From Bacillota bacterium (GTDB taxonomy: Bacteria; Bacillota; Clostridia; Christensenellales; CAG-138), in assembly GCA_023399275.1 (NCBI GenBank), contig JAEWQH010000002.1, positions 1 through 19,023 of the forward strand: a DNA stretch of 19,023 nucleotides, written 5' to 3'. Below, piece after piece: positions 1 to 7,649 of the stretch. Position 1 is the stretch's first letter. Every line of letters begins with the position of its first letter. The translations under genes were made by a program, and so were the position numbers. The notes under the pieces were generated by a model. That model saw only the letters and a list, made by a program, of their open reading frames with translations, had not been told where the DNA came from and made no database searches.

Positions 1-1410
1 ACGCCCGTCTGCAAGTTTCGCGTGGGCGAGCAGAGCCCGCTGAGCATGAGCATACCGCTCGTTTCCGCGGTGATGCAGTCCGTCTCCGGCGAAAAGCTCG
101 CGGCCGCGCTTGCGCGCGAAGGGGGCATCTCCTACCTGTATGGGTCCCAACCCGTCGAGTCGCAGGCGAATATGGTGCGCGCGGTGAAGAAGTCCAAGTC
201 CGGGTTCGTCAAGAGCGACAGCAACGTCACGCCACAGCACACGATGGCGGACATCATGGCGCTCAAGGCGCAAACGGGCCATTCCACCGTGGCGGTCACC
301 GAGGACGGTTCCCCCTATGGCAGACTGCTCGGCATCGTGACAAGCCGCGACTACCGCCCGAGCCGCATGGAGCCGACCACGCCGGTGCATGCGTTTATGA
401 CGCCGATCGACCGGCTTGTGTGCGGCACGGAGGGCATTTCGCTGACCGAGGCGAACGACATCATCTGGGCGCACAAGCTCAATGCTTTGCCCATCGTATC
501 CAGAGACGGACGCATGGTCAGCTTCGTCTTTCGCAAGGACTACGATTCACATAAAGAAAACCCCGGCGAGCTGCTCGATCGCCAGAAGCGCTATACCGTC
601 GGCGCGGGCATCAACACGCGGGATTATGAGGAGCGCGTCCCCGCGCTGGTCGAGGCGGGCGCGGATGTGCTCTGCATCGACTCATCGGAAGGATTCACGC
701 AGTGGCAGGCGCGAACCATCGCGTTCATCCGCTCCCGGTACGGGGACGCGGTGAAGGTCGGCGCGGGCAATGTCGTGGATGCGGATGGGTTTCGCTATCT
801 CGCCGACGCGGGCGCAGACTTCGTCAAGGTCGGCATCGGCGGAGGGAGCATCTGTATCACGCGCGAGGCAAAGGGCATCGGCCGCGGCCAGGCCACGGCC
901 GTGCAGGATGTCGCCGCCGCGCGCGACCAATACTGCAGGGAGACCGGCGTCTACGTGCCCGTCTGCTCGGATGGCGGTATCGTGCTGGATTATCACGTCA
1001 CGCTTGCGCTCGCCATGGGCGCGGACTTCTGCATGCTTGGGCGCTATTTCGCCCGCTGCGACGAGAGCCCTACGAGCAAGGTCTTCATCAACGGAAGCTA
1101 CATGAAGGAATACTGGGGCGAGGGCAGCGCGCGCGCGCGCAACTGGCAGCGCTACGACAGCGGCGGCGACGCCAAGCTCTCGTTTGAAGAAGGCGTAGAT
1201 AGCTATGTACCTTACGCGGGCAGCCTGCATCACAACGTGGAGCAGACGCTGAGCAAGGTACGCTCGACCATGTGCAACTGCGGCGCGCTGACAATCCCGG
1301 AGCTGCGCGAAAAGGCGCGGCTCACGCTGGTTTCGGCGGCGACGCTCTCGGAGGGCGGCGCACACGACGTGATGCTCAAGGATCGCTCCTACTTCCGTTC
1401 GTTTGAGTAA
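1..1410 (+). CDS. guaB: IMP dehydrogenase, 5' end cut by window edge
   Basis: Oxidises IMP to XMP with NAD+, the committed step of GMP synthesis in the cytoplasm. The reading frame is open from base 1, so the GTG at 22 is an internal codon; 469 codons are visible. Seen: the IPLVSAVMQSVSGE strand of the (beta/alpha)8 barrel, an inserted CBS-type region at about residues 60-185, the catalytic loop GGGSICITRE with Cys285, the phosphate-binding SDGGI segment, and the flap with the Arg384-Tyr385 pair in NWQRYD. If about 34 residues are missing, these become Cys319 and Arg418/Tyr419, the numbering I recall for Tritrichomonas foetus IMPDH. The C-terminal segments KEYWGEGSARARNWQRYD and STMCNCGALTIPEL also look like that enzyme rather than the usual B. 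subtilis type. A terminator follows 50 nt after the stop. The family is certain; the link to the parasite-type subgroup rests on memory. Confidence 0.96.
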   Translation, partial: TPVCKFRVGEQSPLSMSIPLVSAVMQSVSGEKLAAALAREGGISYLYGSQPVESQANMVRAVKKSKSGFVKSDSNVTPQHTMADIMALKAQTGHSTVAVTEDGSPYGRLLGIVTSRDYRPSRMEPTTPVHAFMTPIDRLVCGTEGISLTEANDIIWAHKLNALPIVSRDGRMVSFVFRKDYDSHKENPGELLDRQKRYTVGAGINTRDYEERVPALVEAGADVLCIDSSEGFTQWQARTIAFIRSRYGDAVKVGAGNVVDADGFRYLADAGADFVKVGIGGGSICITREAKGIGRGQATAVQDVAAARDQYCRETGVYVPVCSDGGIVLDYHVTLALAMGADFCMLGRYFARCDESPTSKVFINGSYMKEYWGEGSARARNWQRYDSGGDAKLSFEEGVDSYVPYAGSLHHNVEQTLSKVRSTMCNCGALTIPELREKARLTLVSAATLSEGGAHDVMLKDRSYFRSFE

Positions 1411-1457
1411 CCGCAGGCAGGCGGCCAAATACCGCGGCTCCCGCGGCGGCGTGGTTT

Positions 1458-1513
1458 AAAAACTCCGGGACTGCAAGGGCTTTCGCCCCCCGCGATCCCG
1501 GAGCTTGTTTTTT
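1458..1513. terminator. Bidirectional intrinsic terminator between guaB and degV
   Basis: CTCCGGGA (1463-1470) pairs with TCCCGGAG (1496-1503), with an inner GGGC/GCCC stem in the loop. A T-run (1508-1513) follows on the plus strand. An A-run (1458-1462) precedes the stem and reads as a T-run on the minus strand, so the hairpin can end both guaB and the convergent degV transcript. Confidence 0.8.
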
Positions 1514-1561
1514 GCCGAATTTGGTTATTTGCGCTTGGGTGCAGCCCAACGATCCCGCAGG

Positions 1562-2452
1562 CTACGCCTTTTTGCGCGAGTCGCCCCAGAAGAAGAGCGC
1601 CACGGTGCCCGGGCCGGTATGGGCGCCGACCACGGTGCCGACGCTGTTGATCATCACCTTGCCGTTGAGCTTTGGGAAGGTCTTCTCCACCAGCGCGGCG
1701 ACGGTCTCGGCGTCCTCGCGGCAGGCGGAGTTGGAGATGAAGCATTTCTTGTCATAGTCTAGCCCGTTTTCCGCGTGCTGCTCCATCTGCTTGACGATTT
1801 CGCGCATCACGCGCTTTTTGCCGTTGATCTTGAAGCGCGGGGTCAGGTGGCCGCCGTCGTCCATATTCATCAGCGGATTGATGCCGAGGATGGAACCCAC
1901 GACGAAGGCCGTCGGTGAGATGCGCCCGCCGCGCTTGTAGTGCGTTAAATCCGTGGAGAAAAACCAGTGGTGCATGTTGAGCTTGTGCGCCTCGATCCAC
2001 GCGGCGGCGTCCGCCAGCGAGACACCCGCGTCCCGCATATCCGCGAGGGTATCCAGCATCAGCCCGTAGCCGGAGGAGGCGCCGAGGGAATCGACGACGA
2101 TCAGCTCCCGCTGCGGATAGCGCGCCTTGAGTTCGTCGCGCGCCAGCAGCGCGCTGGCGTAGGAGCCGGAGAGGCCGGAGGAGAACGAAAGGTGTAAAAT
2201 GTCCTTTCCTGCCTGCAGCAGCGGCTCGAAAAACGCGATGAACTGCTCGGTATTCACCAGCGAGGTGGTGGGCATGGCGCCGGCCGCGATCCGCGCATAA
2301 AACTCGTCAAACGACATGCTCTGGCCCAGATCGTCGGGATATTCCACGCCGTCCATGGTGAAGTGGAAGCATACGTAGGGGATGTCTCGCTTTTCGAAGT
2401 ATTCCTTCGGCAGATCGGCGGTGGAGCAGCAGGTCAGGGTGAATGCTTGCAT
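1562..2452 (-). CDS. DegV family fatty-acid-binding protein (copy 1)
   Basis: DegV proteins bind a single long-chain fatty acid and, in Firmicutes, can act as FakB carrier subunits that present fatty acid to the kinase FakA; no fakA is visible here. The protein is 296 aa, a normal family length. Motifs seen: N-terminal CCSTADLP, the PTTSLVNTEQF segment at about 61-71, SSGLSGSY at 91-98, and the KRGGRIS...GINPLM region near 168-190. The ATG is preceded by GGAGGT about 7-8 nt upstream. It lies 43 nt downstream of a second degV on the same strand, so the two are probably cotranscribed. The exact fatty acid ligand cannot be read from sequence. Confidence 0.93.
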   Translation of the reverse strand: MQAFTLTCCSTADLPKEYFEKRDIPYVCFHFTMDGVEYPDDLGQSMSFDEFYARIAAGAMPTTSLVNTEQFIAFFEPLLQAGKDILHLSFSSGLSGSYASALLARDELKARYPQRELIVVDSLGASSGYGLMLDTLADMRDAGVSLADAAAWIEAHKLNMHHWFFSTDLTHYKRGGRISPTAFVVGSILGINPLMNMDDGGHLTPRFKINGKKRVMREIVKQMEQHAENGLDYDKKCFISNSACREDAETVAALVEKTFPKLNGKVMINSVGTVVGAHTGPGTVALFFWGDSRKKA

Positions 2453-2495
2453 ATGGGGTTACCTCCGGTTTGGAAATTTGGGCGGCGGACGCCCG

Positions 2496-3323
2496 TCAGA
2501 ACGACAGGATCACGCCTTTTTCGTTGGCATAGAGCGAGCTGACCCCGCGCGTGGGCAGCACCAGAATCTCGGAGAAGCGATAGCGCCGCTCGATCTCCGC
2601 CTTGAGCTCTGCGGCCAGGGTGGGGTTGTTGCAGTGGGTGATGACCAGGCTTTCGCCTTCGGTGGCGCGGCCGTCGGATTCGATGGTGTCCGCAAGCTTA
2701 CGCGCGGCCTGTTTCCAGCCCTGCACGTGCGAAAACAGCGAGATGTTGCCATCTCCGTCCGAACCCAGTATGGGGCGGATGTGCAGCGTGGAGATGATGG
2801 TCGCGCTGATGCGGCTAAGCCGGCCGTTTTTGCGCATATTGTCCACGTTGTCGAGCACGAAGAAGGTGCGCATCTGGTCGATGAAGCGCTCGATGCGCTG
2901 GATGATCTCGGCCTTTTCGATCCCCTGCTGAATGAGCTTTCGCAGCTTGAGGACGATCAGTACCTCGCCCGCGGCGGCGCTGCGCGAGTCGAACACGTGC
3001 ACGCGCGCGCCCGCTTCCTCGGCGATCTGTCTGCCGGACATCGCGCTGGCGTAGGAGCCGGAGAGGCGGCTCGAGAGCGTGACGGCGAAGGCGTCGCTTG
3101 TGCCGAATGCATCCGCATACTGCCCCGGCGAGGGGGCGGCGGAGCCAACGCGGCCCTTGCATGCGTGCATGCGCGCCATGAAATCCGGCAGATCCAGCGC
3201 GTCGTCGTCCGTATAGGATTCCTCCGCGAGCGTAAGAGTGAGCGGAATGCTTTGAACGCCCCATTCGGACTTGAGTTTCGGGGTCAGATCGCAGCAGCTG
3301 TCGACGACGAGTGTATAAGCCAT
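2496..3323 (-). CDS. DegV family fatty-acid-binding protein (copy 2)
   Basis: Second DegV homolog, 275 aa, first gene of the degV pair. The start MAYTLVVDSCCD at 3323 is preferred because it matches the usual DegV N-terminus; an upstream in-frame TTG at 3365 has no ribosome binding site. The site before the chosen ATG is weak (GGAAA). Seen: DSCCDLTP, a serine/proline segment SAAPSP at 61-66 where copy 1 has PTTS, SSRLSGSY at 84-91, and RKNGRLS near 160. The copies are clearly divergent, so this is an old paralog pair. They may carry different fatty acids, but that is inference. A plausible promoter lies at 3374-3403. Confidence 0.92.
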   Translation of the reverse strand: MAYTLVVDSCCDLTPKLKSEWGVQSIPLTLTLAEESYTDDDALDLPDFMARMHACKGRVGSAAPSPGQYADAFGTSDAFAVTLSSRLSGSYASAMSGRQIAEEAGARVHVFDSRSAAAGEVLIVLKLRKLIQQGIEKAEIIQRIERFIDQMRTFFVLDNVDNMRKNGRLSRISATIISTLHIRPILGSDGDGNISLFSHVQGWKQAARKLADTIESDGRATEGESLVITHCNNPTLAAELKAEIERRYRFSEILVLPTRGVSSLYANEKGVILSF

Positions 3324-3373
3324 GGATGTGTTTCCAGCTTTCTGCTTCGCTTTGCGCGAATACAACTCAAAAT

Positions 3374-3403
3374 CTTATCAGCCGTAGTTCAAAGAAAAGT
3401 CAA
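3374..3403 (-). promoter_or_regulatory. Predicted promoter of the degV pair
   Basis: On the minus strand TTGACT (3398-3403) is separated by 18 nt from GATAAG (3374-3379), 5/6 and 4/6 matches to the sigma-A consensus. The predicted start is about 45 nt upstream of the degV ATG. Confidence 0.5.
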
Positions 3404-3453
3404 TAGAGATTCAACAAATCCTCAACTCGCATCCACCCATGTGTTGATTTGCC

Positions 3454-3479
3454 CGAAAAAAGCCGGCTTTTGGCCGGCT
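3454..3479 (-). terminator. Intrinsic terminator after the histidine kinase
   Basis: Read leftward, AGCCGGC-caaaa-GCCGGCT (3461-3479) is followed by a run of Ts (3456-3461), 22 nt after the kinase stop codon. Confidence 0.85.
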
Positions 3480-3500
3480 GAAAAACGTCTGCCGGTCCGC

Positions 3501-4559
3501 TCAGGCGGATGCCTGGTTGTGAGGCGGCAGCGACACTGTGATCTCGGTGCCCTTGCCCTCCCTGCTCTGCAGCGCGATGTCCCCGCCGCAGAGCGAGACG
3601 ATGCGGCGTACGAGCGCGAGCCCGAGTCCGCTGCCCTGCACGGAGTGCGAGCGCTCTCCCTGATAGAACTTGTCAAACGCGTGCTGGCGCACCTCTTCGG
3701 ACATGCCGATGCCCGTATCGCGGATACGGACGATGACGCTGCCGCCATATGTGCCGCAGGTGATGAAAAGCGTGCCGCCGGGGAGCGAAAATTTGATGGC
3801 GTTGTCGATGAGGTTGCTCCAGACCTGCGCGAGCAGGGATTTGCTGCCGTAATATAGGGTTGTTGCCAGCGCGAGGTCGATATTGAGCTCCTTTTCCTCC
3901 CAGAGCGGCTCGTAGCCGAGCAGCACGCGGCGGATCTGCTCATCCACCATGAAGCCTTCCTGCTGTAGCACGATCTCCTGGTTCTCCAGCTGGGAGAGCG
4001 ATAGGATGCTTTGCGTGAGCTTGGAAAGCCGGCTGGTGTTTTCGAGGATGCGGGCGACGTAGACCGCCTGCTCCTCCTTGCTCAGGCTCTCGTCCTGCAA
4101 CAGCGTGGCATAGCCCTCGATGGCGGAGAGCGGCGTTTTGAACTCATGGGAAACGTTGCTGACAAAGTCGCTGCGGAGCGTCTCGGTGTTGGAGAGCTCT
4201 TTGACCATGATGTTGAAGCTCGTTGCGATCTCCTCGATCTCCTTGGCGATGCTGCGCTCTTCCAGACGCACGGAGAAATCCCCGCGGGAGACCTTCTTGG
4301 CCGCATCGTTGATCTTGAGGATGGGGGCGAGCATCTTGGTGCTCGTGTACGCGGCGATGCCGATGCCGAGGATGATCGTAAAGACGCCCATATAGGTCGT
4401 AGAGGTGACGACGGTCGTGATCGTGCCGACCCTGAGCTTGAGCAGAACAAATATGATGCCGTAGGTGAGCACCATGGATGTGGCGAGGATGCCCGCGATG
4501 ATTACGGCAAAGATCTGCGCGGTGCTTGGCCGGGCCTTGATGCGCGGCAGCTTAGCCAT
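3501..4559 (-). CDS. Sensor histidine kinase (HAMP, HisKA, HATPase)
   Basis: Membrane sensor kinase of 352 aa that should autophosphorylate on His and pass phosphate to the response regulator encoded just upstream. Order of parts: transmembrane helix about 15-41, a very short outside loop of about 15 residues, transmembrane helix about 56-72, HAMP linker about 73-125, H-box SHEFKTP with His138, N-box NLIDNAIKFS with Asn253, G1 box DTGIGM (281-286), F-box FDKFYQ, and G2 box GSGLGL (309-314). All catalytic boxes are intact. The loop is too short for a classical extracytoplasmic ligand domain, so sensing within the membrane or through a partner is likely. The ATG lies inside the end of the regulator gene (8-nt overlap), which implies translational coupling. 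The signal sensed is unknown. Confidence 0.96.
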   Translation of the reverse strand: MAKLPRIKARPSTAQIFAVIIAGILATSMVLTYGIIFVLLKLRVGTITTVVTSTTYMGVFTIILGIGIAAYTSTKMLAPILKINDAAKKVSRGDFSVRLEERSIAKEIEEIATSFNIMVKELSNTETLRSDFVSNVSHEFKTPLSAIEGYATLLQDESLSKEEQAVYVARILENTSRLSKLTQSILSLSQLENQEIVLQQEGFMVDEQIRRVLLGYEPLWEEKELNIDLALATTLYYGSKSLLAQVWSNLIDNAIKFSLPGGTLFITCGTYGGSVIVRIRDTGIGMSEEVRQHAFDKFYQGERSHSVQGSGLGLALVRRIVSLCGGDIALQSREGKGTEITVSLPPHNQASA

Positions 4560-5229
4560 TCTTCTTCACCGCCTTGTAGCCCAGCCCGCGGATGGTGACG
4601 ATCTCAAACTGGGCGTTGTCCTTAAAGCGTTCCCGCAGGCGGCTGATGTGCACATCCAGCGTGTGCGGGTCGCTCTCGGTGTCCATGCCCCAGATTTCAT
4701 CCATGATCTGCTGCTTGGTGAACACGCGGTTTGGATTTGCGAGCAGTTTGTAGAGGATGTAAAACTCTTTTTGAGGCAGCACGCTGCATGCGCCGTCGAT
4801 GCAGACCGTCAGGTCGTCGTAACGAAGCTCCGCATTTTCAAAACGGATCTTTTTCTCGTTTACGATCTGCGCGCGCTTGAGCAGCGCGTTGACGCGCAGG
4901 ATCATCTCGTTGACGTTGACCGGTTTGACCATGTAGTCGTCCGTCCCCGCGAGAAAGCCGCTTTGCATATCCTCAAAGGTATCCTTTGCGGTGATCATGA
5001 GCACGGGCATGTTCAGCCCCTCGCCGCGCAGGCTCCGGACAAACTCCAGCCCGTCCATGTTCGGCATCATGATATCCGTCACCACGAGGTCGATATACTG
5101 TTTTTCGAGCACATCCCAGGCATCCGCGCCGTCCCGCGCTTCGTGGTAGACGAAGCCGTGCTTTGACAGCACGGTGCAAAACAGCTCGCGAAGCGCCCGG
5201 TCGTCCTCCACAACGAGAATGTGAAACAT
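4552..5229 (-). CDS. OmpR/PhoB-family response regulator
   Basis: DNA-binding response regulator of 225 aa. The receiver domain (about 1-115) has the acidic pair Asp9-Asp10, phosphoacceptor Asp52 in VVTDIMMPNMDG, switch Thr80 and Lys102 in the VKP motif. The C-terminal winged helix (about 125-223) ends with the typical TIRGLGYKA segment. The start MFHILVVEDD is chosen over an in-frame upstream ATG at 5295 because receiver domains begin there and a purine-rich AAGGGGGG site precedes it. It overlaps the kinase start by 8 nt, so the two form a cognate pair. About 94 nt separate it from the upstream thiN gene. I see no convincing promoter in that gap, so thiN may be cotranscribed with it. Confidence 0.96.
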   Translation of the reverse strand: MFHILVVEDDRALRELFCTVLSKHGFVYHEARDGADAWDVLEKQYIDLVVTDIMMPNMDGLEFVRSLRGEGLNMPVLMITAKDTFEDMQSGFLAGTDDYMVKPVNVNEMILRVNALLKRAQIVNEKKIRFENAELRYDDLTVCIDGACSVLPQKEFYILYKLLANPNRVFTKQQIMDEIWGMDTESDPHTLDVHISRLRERFKDNAQFEIVTIRGLGYKAVKKNG

Positions 5230-5323
5230 CGTGCCCCCCTTGGCCGCTGAAAAACGGATGGATTGCGCGCCGTCCGGGCGCGCCACGCATAACATAGCAA
5301 AAAAAGCTCAATTTCTCATCAAA

Positions 5324-5971
5324 TCACGCGTTTACGCCAAACAGGTTGCTGTCCTCCGGCCGCCCCGCGTAGAGCACCGCAAGCCGTCCGCTGCGCACGG
5401 CGATCTCGGCCGGCGCGCCGGTAAACGCGTTGCTTACGCCGATGGGTTTCGTATCCGTCAGCGTGGCGTCGTTCAGCGTATAGGCAAACCCGCGCTCGTA
5501 GACGCCCTCCGCGCATGCGCCGTAGGAAAAGACCGATACGGTGCCGCGCAGCCCCGCGCGAAAGCGCAGGGACTCGTTTCGGATCAGCGTGATGGTCTCG
5601 CCGTCTCCGAGCAGCGCGGCGCGTGCGCCGTGTTCGCGCAGAAAGGCCAGCGTCTGGAGGTTGGCCAGCGTGTGGTCGAGCCGGCCGCCCACAGCGCCGT
5701 GCAGCAAAAATGCGCGGTATCCGCGCGCGAGGCCGATCCGCGCGGCGAGCATGGTATCCGTATCGTCCTTCTTCACCGGGTGGCGCACGACGGATTCCCC
5801 CTCGGGCACATAGCCGAGCGAGTCGAAGTCCCCGACCACGAGGTCGGGGCGCACGCCGCCAAGCCGCGCGTAGCCGCCGTCCGCCGCGATGACAAGATCG
5901 CCGGGTGCGGGCGCGGAGAGGGTATTCTGCGGCAGCGCGCAGACGATGTGGCAGACGGGCGATGGTTGCAT
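5324..5971 (-). CDS. thiN: Thiamine pyrophosphokinase
   Basis: Transfers pyrophosphate from ATP to thiamine to give thiamine diphosphate. Seen: ADGG (30-33), GDFDS (47-51), KKDDTDT (67-73) and GAVGGRLDH (92-100), the conserved nucleotide and metal-binding blocks of the family, followed by the C-terminal beta domain with the thiamine-site pattern ending in SNAFTG. The start is set at 5971 (MQPSPVCHIV, 215 aa) because GGAG lies 6 nt upstream; ATG at 5977 abuts the GGAG, and GTG at 6019 would add 16 residues with poor spacing. The family is usually about 210 aa. An extended -10 promoter lies upstream. It is the first gene of a leftward run that continues with the two-component pair. Confidence 0.94.
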   Translation of the reverse strand: MQPSPVCHIVCALPQNTLSAPAPGDLVIAADGGYARLGGVRPDLVVGDFDSLGYVPEGESVVRHPVKKDDTDTMLAARIGLARGYRAFLLHGAVGGRLDHTLANLQTLAFLREHGARAALLGDGETITLIRNESLRFRAGLRGTVSVFSYGACAEGVYERGFAYTLNDATLTDTKPIGVSNAFTGAPAEIAVRSGRLAVLYAGRPEDSNLFGVNA

Positions 5972-6033
5972 TTGCATCTCCGTGCGCGGTTGCTTTCGAT
6001 CGGGTCTGTCTCGCGGCACGGCCTCATAGCTAA

Positions 6034-6062
6034 TTTATACCATGTTTCCGCGCGTAAGGAAA
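6034..6062 (-). promoter_or_regulatory. Predicted extended -10 promoter of thiN
   Basis: Minus strand reads TGG-TATAAA (6034-6042), an extended -10 element, with a weak -35 TTTCCT (6057-6062) at 17-nt spacing. The predicted start gives a leader of about 55 nt. No hairpin typical of a TPP riboswitch is seen in that short leader. Confidence 0.5.
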
Positions 6063-6132
6063 GCGCGGAGCCGTGCGCGCATGGATACGCGGCGAAAAAA
6101 CTGCTCAAAAGCGGCGTGTTTCGCACGCGGGT

Positions 6133-6180
6133 GTGGTATAATACCGTCTGTGAGCCGAGGCCTTGCGGGGCGGAAGGAGG
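6133..6180 (+). promoter_or_regulatory. Extended -10 promoter and RBS of the exonuclease operon
   Basis: TGTGG-TATAAT has a perfect -10 (6137-6142) with the upstream TG of an extended element; no good -35 is present. AAGGAGG (6174-6180) lies directly against an ATG at 6181 but 6 nt before the ATG at 6187, which decides the start in favour of 6187. Confidence 0.6.
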
Positions 6181-6186
6181 ATGTGC

Positions 6187-6750
6187 ATGCCAGGATTGTT
6201 TCTGCGCGACGAGCTGGACACCTTCACCGCCGTGGATGTGGAGACGCCGAACCGCTACTCCCGCTCGATCTGCTCCATCGGTCTCGTTCGAGTCGACGGA
6301 ACGGGCGAGCCTAAGCGGCTGCATTACCTCGTCAACCCTTGCGATGCGTTTGACGCGGGCAATATCGCCATCCACGGCATACGGCCGATGGATGTGGAGC
6401 GGGAGCCTTCGGTCTATGAGCTCTGGCCAACGCTTGAGCCTTACTTCACCGGCTGCCTGCTCGTTGCGCACAACGCGCTCTTCGACCTGCCGGTGATCCG
6501 CAAGGCACTGCTGCGCGAGAACCTGCACGCAGAAAACTGGCGTTACATCTGCACGCTGGAGACCGCACGCAGGCATATCCCCAAGGCGGCGTTCGGCAGC
6601 CACCGGCTCAACGATCTCTGCGCGGGACTCGGCATCCCGCTGGAGCATCACCACAACGCGCTGGACGACGCGCTGGCCTGCGCAAATCTATTTGAGCACC
6701 TGCGCATGCGCTATAGCGTGAGCGAGAAGGATATCAAGGTCTACCGATAG
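6187..6750 (+). CDS. DEDDh 3'-5' exonuclease (DnaQ-like)
   Basis: Stand-alone exonuclease of the DnaQ/RNase T type, 187 aa. Exo I is TAVDVET (Asp17, Glu19), Exo II is VAHNALFD (Asp100), and Exo III is HHNALDDA (His156, Asp161), so all five acidic and histidine ligands of the two-metal site are present. It is close to a bare exonuclease fold with no polymerase, helicase or BRCT part. Substrate may be DNA ends, small RNAs or a repair intermediate; sequence alone does not decide. The gene is followed after 53 nt by the CCG-domain gene, and the shared promoter and terminator suggest a two-gene operon. Confidence 0.93.
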   Translation: MPGLFLRDELDTFTAVDVETPNRYSRSICSIGLVRVDGTGEPKRLHYLVNPCDAFDAGNIAIHGIRPMDVEREPSVYELWPTLEPYFTGCLLVAHNALFDLPVIRKALLRENLHAENWRYICTLETARRHIPKAAFGSHRLNDLCAGLGIPLEHHHNALDDALACANLFEHLRMRYSVSEKDIKVYR

Positions 6751-6803
6751 GCGCCGGACACGGCCAAGCAAAAATACGGATCATCAGGAGGAAGCGTTTC
6801 CCA

Positions 6804-7514
6804 ATGGACGACCCCGGGCAACCTAGCATCCCCAGCATCGCGCTGGAGGATATCGACCCCGACAAGTGCTACTTTAACCCCGGCTGCGCAATGAGCCTGT
6901 ACAAGCCGGAGGCGGTGGAGGAGATTCTCCACCTGCTCAACCGCCGCTTTTTGCCGACCAAGCTGCACGCCGTCTGCTGCCGGCACGAGCCGAACTTGCC
7001 GCGCGGCGCCACCGTCATCAACAACTGCGCGGGATGCGACCGGCGATTTCGCTCGCTCTACGAAGGCATACAGACCGTCTCCCTCTGGGAAGTGCTGGAT
7101 GCCATCCCCGCCTTACCGCTGCCGGCCTACGACGGCTTGCAGCTTTCGGTGCATGACTCCTGCTCGTTTCGCAGGAAACCGCAGGTGCACGCCGCGGTGC
7201 GCAGCCTGCTGGACAAGATGCACATCGAGGTGATCGAGAGCCCGCTTGCGGGTGCAAAATCGGTCTGTTGCGGGGATAACCTCTATCCGCACGTCTCCCT
7301 TACGGAAGTGACCGCGTTTCAAAAGAAGCGCGCGGCGCAGATGCCCTGTCAGGACGTTGCGGTCTACTGTGTCTCCTGCGTGAAATCCATGTTTATCGGC
7401 GGCAAAACGCCGCATCACATGGTCGACCTCGTGCTGGGCGAACCGACCGACCCGCAGGAGACGCGTATCGACGTGTACCACGAAGCGCTGGAGCGCTATA
7501 TCGAAGAACACTGA
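6804..7514 (+). CDS. Stand-alone CCG (cysteine-rich) domain iron-sulfur protein
   Basis: Protein of 236 aa with two copies of the CCG cysteine pattern found in heterodisulfide reductase HdrB, GlcF and LutA. First copy: Cys28 (NPGC), Cys58-Cys59, Cys75-x2-Cys78. Second copy: Cys120 (HDSC), Cys155-Cys156-Gly, Cys189-x2-Cys192. In HdrB such repeats bind noncubane [4Fe-4S] clusters, so metal-cluster binding or thiol/disulfide electron transfer is likely. No ferredoxin-type 4Fe-4S motif, membrane helix or other domain is present, which distinguishes it from GlcF and LutA. AGGAGG lies at 6786-6791, rather far (12 nt) from the ATG. Its physiological partner is not in the window; the upstream neighbour is an exonuclease. 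Confidence 0.85.
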   Translation: MDDPGQPSIPSIALEDIDPDKCYFNPGCAMSLYKPEAVEEILHLLNRRFLPTKLHAVCCRHEPNLPRGATVINNCAGCDRRFRSLYEGIQTVSLWEVLDAIPALPLPAYDGLQLSVHDSCSFRRKPQVHAAVRSLLDKMHIEVIESPLAGAKSVCCGDNLYPHVSLTEVTAFQKKRAAQMPCQDVAVYCVSCVKSMFIGGKTPHHMVDLVLGEPTDPQETRIDVYHEALERYIEEH

Positions 7515-7532
7515 CGTACAAGCAGAAGAAAC

Positions 7533-7566
7533 GCCGCTTTTGGGGGATTCTCCGAAAGCGGCTTTT
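7533..7566 (+). terminator. Intrinsic terminator after the CCG-domain gene
   Basis: GCCGCTTT (7533-7540) pairs with AAAGCGGC (7555-7562), with further GGGGA/TCTCC pairing inside, followed by TTTT. Confidence 0.8.
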
Positions 7567-7615
7567 GCGTACGCGCGGCGGGCGGGTTCGTTCACAAAAA
7601 GTTCATAAAATTAAA

Positions 7616-7642
7616 TGTCACATTTTTGCTCGAAAATCCGTC
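7616..7642 (+). promoter_or_regulatory. ECF-sigma-type promoter
   Basis: TGTCACA (7616-7622), exactly 16 nt, then CGTC (7639-7642). This matches the bipartite promoter described for ECF41-type sigma factors (TGTCACA-N16-CGTC, recalled). It sits in a locally AT-rich stretch and is followed by TTATTAAGTGAGG, which I recall seeing near such promoters in Clostridia. No ECF sigma gene is present in the window, so a sigma factor encoded elsewhere would be needed. Confidence 0.55.
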
Positions 7643-7649
7643 TTATTAA

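Noticed and set aside
2382..3857. Rightward 491-codon ORF
   Set aside because: Antisense to two DegV genes and the histidine kinase, all with clear motifs; composition is Arg/Ala-rich, typical of a shadow frame in GC-rich DNA.
5231..6496. Rightward 421-codon ORF
   Set aside because: It runs antisense through thiN and then out of frame into the exonuclease gene, with no family signature.
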